A stretch of DNA of 54,507 nt from positions 1-54,507 of the forward strand of contig CAMORM010000003.1 in NCBI GenBank assembly GCA_946623785.1. Direction: 5' to 3'. The stretch's first letter is position 1, and every line of letters begins with the position of its first letter. Source of the DNA: an uncultured Verrucomicrobiota bacterium (GTDB lineage Bacteria > Verrucomicrobiota > Kiritimatiellia > RFP12 > UBA1067). Both the position numbers and the translations under genes were made by a program. Positions 49,207-54,507 of the stretch are shown piece by piece. The notes beneath the pieces were generated by a model. The model ran no database searches. It was not told where the DNA came from and was given only the letters and a program-made list of their open reading frames with translations.

Positions 49207-50097
49207 TCACTCGCGCCAGCGGCGGTGGACCCAAAGGTACTGCTCGGGGTACCTGCGTATCGCGTCCTCGAGCCTGTCGTTGAGAAGTTGCGAGGCCTTT
49301 TCGATGTCGTCGCCGCTGTGGAGGTATATCGGCGCCCCGCCGACGAGCCTGTACCGGAACGGCGCCTCGCGCACGAACGACCCGGCCACTATGCCGCAGC
49401 CGGTGCGGATGCCGAGCCTTGCGGCCGTTGTGAACGTCCATGCGGGACGCCCGAAGAACGTAAGCTTGGCGCCGTGCTTCCTGCCCGCGTGCTGGTCCAT
49501 CAGGATCGTCATGGCAGAGTTCTCGGCCTTCCACTTGCGCATTACGTCGCCCGTAAAGCCGTTCTTCTTGTCGATCACGGTGACAGGCCCCCTGAAGTGG
49601 TGCTTCTTCATCCAGCGAGCAACCCATCCGTTGTTCATTGTGCGCGCAACGGCGATCATCGGACGCGCGAAGGAGAGTACGTTCGTTGCCGCCTCCCACA
49701 CGCCGTGGTGCGCGCTCACAAGGATGATCGGCCTGTCGGTCTTGTCGAGAAGAAGCGACACCGTCTCGGGATCGGCACCATCGAAGACGAGATGGTCGCG
49801 CCAATCGGACGCGCCTACGACATCCGGGACCTTGAGCGCTTCGCAGATATGCCCGGCCAGATGGCCCCAGCTGGCCTTTGCGATGCGCGCTGCCTCGGCG
49901 CGGTCGGACGTTATCCCGGCCTTGATGATGTTGTCGACCGCAAGCGCGCGGCGGGATCGGAAGAACGGGTAGATGAGGCTGGCGATGAACACGCCGAAGC
50001 CGTACGCGCGGCGCTTGGGCACAAGACGGTAGAGGGCCGTGGCCAGCCAGAGGAAGGCGCAGGCGATCACGCCGGTTGTCGCTTCAAGCACCTTCAC
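49207..50097 (-). CDS. lpxL: Lipid A acyltransferase (LpxL/HtrB family)
   Basis: Inner-membrane enzyme that adds a secondary acyl chain to lipid A. The protein has 296 residues. One N-terminal membrane helix (about 8-25) precedes the acyltransferase domain, with the catalytic S-A-H-H-G-V-W-E near 128-135. M-D-Q-H-A-G-R-K-H-G and the C-terminal P-E-Q-Y-L-W-V-H-R-R-W are typical of the family. It implies an LPS-type outer membrane. Start GTG 50097 lies ten bases after the DUF1846 gene. Whether it acts as LpxL or LpxM cannot be told. Confidence 0.9.
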   Translation of the reverse strand: MKVLEATTGVIACAFLWLATALYRLVPKRRAYGFGVFIASLIYPFFRSRRALAVDNIIKAGITSDRAEAARIAKASWGHLAGHICEALKVPDVVGASDWRDHLVFDGADPETVSLLLDKTDRPIILVSAHHGVWEAATNVLSFARPMIAVARTMNNGWVARWMKKHHFRGPVTVIDKKNGFTGDVMRKWKAENSAMTILMDQHAGRKHGAKLTFFGRPAWTFTTAARLGIRTGCGIVAGSFVREAPFRYRLVGGAPIYLHSGDDIEKASQLLNDRLEDAIRRYPEQYLWVHRRWRE

Positions 50098-50107
50098 CCG
50101 CAGCCCC

Positions 50108-51631
50108 TCACTGCCCGTCCTGGAAGAGGGCCTTGGTAGCGTAGTACGGATCGCTTGTGAAGCGGCACCCGAGGCGGCGAAGGCCGGCCTCGTCGCCAGG
50201 AGTCACGATGTGCGTCATGTGCACCTCGCAGCTGCGCAGCTGGTTGAGCTTCTCGGCCGCTATCTGCGCTGCCGGGTTCATCGTGCAAGATATCGCGAGC
50301 CCTATGATGGCCTCGTCTAGGTTGAGCGATGTGTAGGACCCGCCCTTCAGTATGTCGTGCTTCATGTGGGTGATGGAGCGGATGATGTCCGGCGCGATGA
50401 GCGGGATCTGCTCGGGTATGCCAGCGAGCGCCTTGATCGCGTTGAGCATCATCGCGGACGCGGCGTGCATGTCGTCGGAGTTGCGCCCTGTGATCACGCG
50501 TCCGTCCTTGAGGACTATCGCGGCGCCCGACACGATCTCGCCGCCGGCCTTGCCCTTTCCGGCCTCCTTGGCGCTCTGCGCGGCCTGGCGCGCCGCCTCA
50601 ACGGGGATGCGGTCCTCCGGCTTGAGCGAGAGCTTGCGCATGAGCGCGTCAGCGGTCTCGACGCTCTCGCGGTCAGTCGTGCCCTTCGCGAAGTCGCAGA
50701 GGTAGCGGAAGTAGCGGCGGATGACCTCCTGCTTGGACGCCTCTCGCACGACTTCGTCGTCAACGATTCCGAACCCGATGCGGTTGACACCCATGTCGGT
50801 CGGCGACTTGTACGGGCACTCGTGCCCCGTCATGCGCTCCCAGATCGCCCGGAGGAGCGGGAACGCGTCGACGTCGCGGTTGTAGTTGACCGTTGTCTTC
50901 CCGTACGCCTGGAGGTGGTACGGGTCGATCATGTTGCGGTCCTTCAAGTCGATTGTGGCTGCCTCGTAAGCCACGTTGAGCGGATGCTCGAGCGGCATGT
51001 TCCACACGGGGAATGTCTCGAACTTTGAGTAGGCGGCCTTCATGCCGCGGCGGTGCTCGTGGTAGAGCTGCGAAAGGCAGGTGGCGAGCTTGCCGGAGCC
51101 GGGACCGGGAGCGGTTACGACGACGATCGGGCGTTCCGTGGGGACAAACTCGTTCTTCCCGTAACCCGCCTCGGAGACGATCGTCTCGACGTCGGCGGGA
51201 TACCCCTGCGTGACGTAGTGGAACCAAACGCTGATGCCGCGGTTCTCGAGGCGGGAGCGGAAGAGCTTCGCCGTAGGCTGGCCCGTGTAGCGCGTGATCA
51301 CCACGCCGCGCACGAGGAGCCCGAGGCCCTTGAGGTCGTCTATCAGCTTGAGCGCGTCGTCGGCGTACGATATCCCGAAGTCCGCGCGCATCTTCTTGTG
51401 CTCGATGTCGCCGGCGTAGATGGCGAGGATTATCTCGGCCTGGTCCTTGAGCGACTGGAGAAGCCTGAGCTTCACGTTCGGGTCGTATCCGGGCAGACAC
51501 CTCGCCGCGTGGAAGTCGTTGATCAGCTTGCCGCCGAACTCGAGGTAGAGCTTGCCGTACTTTGCCGCGCGGCGGCGGATCTCCTCGCTCTGCTCTGCGA
51601 GGTACTTCTCGTTGTCGAACCCGATCTTCAT
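50108..51631 (-). CDS. DUF1846 (UPF0371) family protein
   Basis: A 507-residue cytoplasmic protein. It opens [11 protein letters not shown] and continues L-Y-L-E-F-G-G-K-L, both hallmarks of DUF1846, whose usual length is about 500. A glycine-rich loop [14 protein letters not shown] near 175 looks like a phosphate-binding site. The biochemical function of the family is not known to me. The ATG overlaps the nifU stop codon (ATGA), and lpxL follows ten bases later, so all three are probably one transcript. Confidence 0.9.
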   Translation of the reverse strand: MKIGFDNEKYLAEQSEEIRRRAAKYGKLYLEFGGKLINDFHAARCLPGYDPNVKLRLLQSLKDQAEIILAIYAGDIEHKKMRADFGISYADDALKLIDDLKGLGLLVRGVVITRYTGQPTAKLFRSRLENRGISVWFHYVTQGYPADVETIVSEAGYGKNEFVPTERPIVVVTAPGPGSGKLATCLSQLYHEHRRGMKAAYSKFETFPVWNMPLEHPLNVAYEAATIDLKDRNMIDPYHLQAYGKTTVNYNRDVDAFPLLRAIWERMTGHECPYKSPTDMGVNRIGFGIVDDEVVREASKQEVIRRYFRYLCDFAKGTTDRESVETADALMRKLSLKPEDRIPVEAARQAAQSAKEAGKGKAGGEIVSGAAIVLKDGRVITGRNSDDMHAASAMMLNAIKALAGIPEQIPLIAPDIIRSITHMKHDILKGGSYTSLNLDEAIIGLAISCTMNPAAQIAAEKLNQLRSCEVHMTHIVTPGDEAGLRRLGCRFTSDPYYATKALFQDGQ

Positions 51632-52194
51632 CTGCCGTTGATTTCCCTGAGAATTGCCTCGATCTTCGTCTTGCACTTGCCGCACCCGCCGCCAGCCTTC
51701 GTGAAGTTCGTCACTTCCTCGACCGTAGTGAGCGAGTTCTCCGTTATCACGCGCCGCACCTCGTTCTCGGAAACGGAATAGCACGTGCAGAGCATCTTCT
51801 CCTCGAGGTTGCGGTCGGTCTTCTGGCCGGTGCGGTAGTTCTCTATCGCGGCCTCGAGCGCCTCGCGCCCCATCACGGAGCAGTGCATCTTCTGCGGGGG
51901 AAGCCCGCCGAGGAAGTCGGCGATCTGCTGGTTCGTGATCTTCGAGGCCTCCTCGAGCGTCTTGCCGATCACCATCTCGGTTAGCGCGGAACTGGAGGCA
52001 ATCGCCGACGCGCATCCGAACGTCTGGAACTTCGCCTCCTTTATGCGCTTGTTCTCGTCGAGCTTGAACGTGAACTGCAACGCGTCTCCGCATGCGAGCG
52101 AGCCCACAGTGGCTTCGCCGTCAGGATTCTCCACCTTTCCCATGTTGCGCGGGTTGCGGAAGTAATCCATCATCTTCTCAGAATAGTCCCACAT
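51628..52194 (-). CDS. nifU: NifU-like iron-sulfur scaffold with C-terminal BFD domain
   Basis: A 188-residue fusion. Residues 1-125 are an IscU/NifU-N scaffold with the three cluster-ligand Cys in S-L-A-C-G-D-A (35), Q-T-F-G-C-A-S-A (61) and K-M-H-C-S-V-M-G (104). Residues 130-188 are a bacterioferritin-associated-ferredoxin-like [2Fe-2S] domain ([11 protein letters not shown] and G-G-G-C-G-K-C). The third NifU domain is absent. It should receive sulfur from a cysteine desulfurase such as the one at 35003-36190. A strong promoter lies at 52233-52261. Confidence 0.93.
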   Translation of the reverse strand: MWDYSEKMMDYFRNPRNMGKVENPDGEATVGSLACGDALQFTFKLDENKRIKEAKFQTFGCASAIASSSALTEMVIGKTLEEASKITNQQIADFLGGLPPQKMHCSVMGREALEAAIENYRTGQKTDRNLEEKMLCTCYSVSENEVRRVITENSLTTVEEVTNFTKAGGGCGKCKTKIEAILREINGR

Positions 52195-52232
52195 GTCTAA
52201 GCACCGTCCTTTAGTTGTAGCAACGGGCGTTA

Positions 52233-52261
52233 ATTATACCGCAATCGGCGCTGGACGGCAA
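52233..52261 (-). promoter_or_regulatory. Promoter of the nifU-DUF1846-lpxL unit
   Basis: TTGCCG (52261-52256), 17 bases, TATAAT (52238-52233) on the minus strand. The leader is about 30 bases. Confidence 0.75.
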
Positions 52262-52286
52262 CTCCAAAGCATTTGCCGCCGCCTGA

Positions 52287-53807
52287 TCACCGCGAGGAGG
52301 CGCCGCGGTACACGAACTCGACGCGGCCGAGCGGCTCGACCACGCCGTGGTCGTACCAGTCGAGCGGGTCCTTGCATGCGACTGTCGAGTCGACGAACTT
52401 GAAGCCGAAGCCGAACTCGCCGCGGGGCAGGCCAAGTGCGCTGCGCGGCACTACGAGCTTCATGGTGTCGCCGCCCATTGTCACCCTGCCGAGCGAGTTG
52501 GCGGGCTTGCCGTTGACGAGTATCCGCATGAAGTCCCCCTCCCCCCGCCTTCCCGCTATCGGCTTCCTTGTCTTCAGCCTGAACGACACGCTCGTCGAAT
52601 CGTGGCTTACCTCGATCCACTCCGGCGCGTTGCGCTGGGTCCTGTTCACGAAGTTGGTGCCGTAGCCCGCGTGCTCGCGCGGCATCGCGTCGTCCGCGAA
52701 GCAGGCGTACCGCTTCCACCTGCCGGACGGATTCGGCGCCTCGTCATCGTCCGAAATCCCCTTGAACTTCCTCACGTTGTCGCGCAGCTGGAGGAAATAC
52801 GAGTCGCCGTATCCGCCGCGCATCATCTCAACGTCGCGCGAATACTCGTAGTTCGCGCAGTCGACGAACATCACGGGGCGCGACGGGCAGTCCTCGCGCC
52901 GCCACCTGCCGGCGATCCACTCGTTCCAGCCCGTGACCAGGACGATGTCCGGCTTCGCCTCGTGCGCCCTGTCCCACTGCTCCTGGAAGTTGTACCCCTT
53001 CTTCCACGCGCCGGGGGACCTGTCGTTCGAGCCGTTGTGGAAGGCTCGGCCCCGGTTCCCCTTCTCGCCGTACATCACGCTGTCGCCGAACCGGCACGTT
53101 GGGTGCTGCGCCACCGACACGTTCATAACGCTCTTGGCGACCCTCTCGCCGGGGAAGACGCGCTGCGGGCGTTCGAAGTCCATCCACGGCCAGCCGCCCT
53201 TCTTAGAAGCTTCGTTGGGCCACTGCGACTTCACGATCGTGAAGAACGACTTCGTCTCCTTGTCGCACTCCCCCTCATGCGCCACGATCACGGGCCGGCC
53301 GTCCAGCGCGAACCACGTGTCCTTCGCGAACCCGGGCTTGTAGATGGCGTCGTATATCCGCCGCACGGTCTGTCCTGACGCAGTGTTCGTGTAGAACATG
53401 ACCTTCGGGATATTCCATCCGGCGTCGTGGTATTCCTGGAGAACGCGCATCACGAGCTTGGCGTTGGCGTCGTAGATAGGCCCGTTCGTCGTGTCGAAGA
53501 AGAGGAAGTCGATTCCGCACTGCATGATGAGCTTCATGTGGCGGCGCACAACCCATTCGTCGTCCGAGAAGTAGTAGCCGTATAGCGGCTCTCCCCAGTG
53601 GTGGTAGCTGCCCCATGGCCCCCACAGCGGGGATTCCGGCTTGTCGCCCGCCTTCGGATCCGCCTTCAGTATCTTCGCCACGTCGTACGGCCCGTTCTTG
53701 CCGTGCTCGCCGAGCCAGAGGAAGTAGAAGAGCCCGACAAGCCGGCCGTTTCCGGCGTTTGCCGCGAGAGCGAAAAGCGCGACGATCGCGCACAGCGTCT
53801 TTTTCAT
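52287..53807 (-). CDS. Secreted glycosidase-like protein (GH71/GH99-type barrel)
   Basis: A 506-residue exported protein with signal peptide M-K-K-T-L-C-A-I-V-A-L-F-A-L-A-A-N-A. Residues about 20-345 read as a TIM barrel: G-L-F-Y-F-L-W near the start, G-I-D-F-L-F-F-D-T-T-N near 100, and T-G-W-N-E-W-I-A-G-R near 315, a signature seen in proteins acting on alpha-mannan or similar glycans. The last 140 residues form a beta-domain. The exact family and substrate are uncertain. Start ATG 53807; the frame upstream overlaps the transporter gene. A sodium:solute symporter gene ends 38 bases upstream, suggesting a joint degrade-and-import unit. Confidence 0.78.
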   Translation of the reverse strand: MKKTLCAIVALFALAANAGNGRLVGLFYFLWLGEHGKNGPYDVAKILKADPKAGDKPESPLWGPWGSYHHWGEPLYGYYFSDDEWVVRRHMKLIMQCGIDFLFFDTTNGPIYDANAKLVMRVLQEYHDAGWNIPKVMFYTNTASGQTVRRIYDAIYKPGFAKDTWFALDGRPVIVAHEGECDKETKSFFTIVKSQWPNEASKKGGWPWMDFERPQRVFPGERVAKSVMNVSVAQHPTCRFGDSVMYGEKGNRGRAFHNGSNDRSPGAWKKGYNFQEQWDRAHEAKPDIVLVTGWNEWIAGRWRREDCPSRPVMFVDCANYEYSRDVEMMRGGYGDSYFLQLRDNVRKFKGISDDDEAPNPSGRWKRYACFADDAMPREHAGYGTNFVNRTQRNAPEWIEVSHDSTSVSFRLKTRKPIAGRRGEGDFMRILVNGKPANSLGRVTMGGDTMKLVVPRSALGLPRGEFGFGFKFVDSTVACKDPLDWYDHGVVEPLGRVEFVYRGASSR

Positions 53808-53845
53808 GGATTTCCCCTGCTTTGCGGCGCAACGGCGGCGACTGA

Positions 53846-54507
53846 CTATTTCTTCTTCAGCGTCTTCAGCGTGAGCCCCGTGAGGTCCTTGCCCTTCTCG
53901 TTGAGGACGAACGACGCCACGTATGCGACGGCAACGCACACGACGAGCCCTATTCCGCCAAGGAGGAACGGGTGGAACTTGAGTCCGAACACGTCGCACT
54001 TCAGTATCTCGCAGCTGAAGCATACGAAGTAGTTCGCCGCAAGCCCCAGCACGGCCGCCACGCCCTTGATGCGCGGCATGAATACGCCCATGAAGAAGAG
54101 ACCCGTAAGGCCGGCCGTTAGCATTGCGATGTACTTGTTGAAGTTGTCGAAGAGCGCGCTCGACTCCATCCTCGCAAGCGTCAGAGCCGCCATGATGCCT
54201 ATTATGCCCACGACATACGTGCAGACCTGGCCGCACCTGATCTGCGCCTTGCCCGGGATGTCAGGCTTGAACCGCTTCACGAAGTCCGTCACCACGGCCG
54301 TGGATGCGGAGCTCAGGTTCGCCGACAATGTCGAGATCGTCGCCGCGAAGACGGCCGCGATCACGAGTCCGGCAAGCCACGGCGGCATTTCCGTCGCCAT
54401 GAAGATCGGAAGGACCGAGTCGCCCTTCGGCATCGTCACGTCCATCGCCTCCGGGTGCGTGTGGTAGAACGCGAAGAGCGCCATGCCGATTCCGTAGAAG
54501 ACGACCT
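53846..54507 (-). CDS. Sodium:solute symporter (SSS family), C-terminal part
   Basis: The window holds about 220 residues of the C-terminus; the frame stays open to base 54507. Five to six membrane helices are visible, with the SSS pattern A-A-V-F-A-A-T-I-S-T-L-S-A-N-L-S-S-A-S-T-A near the first complete helix, a conserved helix 8 region that contributes Ser/Thr ligands to the Na+ site. Members import sugars, amino acids or vitamins with Na+. The glycosidase-like gene downstream suggests a sugar, which is inference. Confidence 0.88.
   Translation of the reverse strand, partial: VVFYGIGMALFAFYHTHPEAMDVTMPKGDSVLPIFMATEMPPWLAGLVIAAVFAATISTLSANLSSASTAVVTDFVKRFKPDIPGKAQIRCGQVCTYVVGIIGIMAALTLARMESSALFDNFNKYIAMLTAGLTGLFFMGVFMPRIKGVAAVLGLAANYFVCFSCEILKCDVFGLKFHPFLLGGIGLVVCVAVAYVASFVLNEKGKDLTGLTLKTLKKK

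Overview
This is a GC-rich chromosomal window that best fits a Gram-negative, fermentative member of the PVC group (Kiritimatiellota, Lentisphaerae or Verrucomicrobiota). The placement is inferred from gene content: an outer membrane (LpxL-type acyltransferase, O-antigen ligase-like protein, lipoprotein), a V/A-type Na+ ATPase like those of chlamydiae and spirochaetes, a Chlamydia-like type III translocon cassette, and large secreted LamG/DUF2341, beta-helix and glycan-active proteins. There is no rRNA gene to settle it.

Layout: 1-2270, a Tat-linked redox operon (aldo/keto reductase with ferredoxin domain, membrane polyferredoxin, start of a second Tat protein). 2355-5064, dnaB and an orphan PotD-like lipoprotein; between them lie a terminator and four phased 8-bp repeats. 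5335-11339, a plus-strand cell-division run ddl-ftsQ-ftsA-ftsZ followed by mutL, with a divergent FtsZ. 11433-15864, a five-gene minus-strand operon that looks like a type III secretion translocon with its class II chaperone; this is the most striking region. 16010-21954, three secreted proteins (polysaccharide deacetylase, beta-helix protein, LamG/DUF2341 protein). 22078-24977, a pseudouridine synthase, murG and a UDP-glucuronate decarboxylase-like gene. 25184-31623, V-ATPase subunits D-I-K, citrate synthase, argJ and an EamA transporter. 31706-36190, nifS-purC-ybaB-recR and an NSS-family symporter. 36276-43816, a long minus-strand run ahcY, O-antigen ligase-like, RNase R-like, metallo-hydrolase, secreted unknown and tsaD. 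43957-44032, tRNA-Lys(UUU). 44086-45886, two tandem, strongly divergent MreB-like proteins. 46011-49059, thiS-thiF-thiG-thiH behind a leader that looks like an attenuator. 49207-52194, nifU, a DUF1846 protein and lpxL. 52287-54507, a secreted glycosidase-like protein and the end of a sodium:solute symporter.

How it works together: the operon runs mix housekeeping functions, and many genes are coupled by ATGA, GTGA or TGA-N-ATG junctions. Energy and transport genes point to Na+ coupling (Na+-type c-ring residues plus NSS and SSS symporters). Promoters are easy to read: most have a GGTANAAT -10 element, and several place the predicted transcription start at or within a few bases of the ATG (ddl, ahcY, dnaB, perhaps the pseudouridine synthase), suggesting leaderless messages.

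All calls rest on reading protein motifs and gene context by eye; no database search was possible. Every stretch between genes is shorter than 300 bases, and the longer ones are described under the promoter, repeat and terminator entries.
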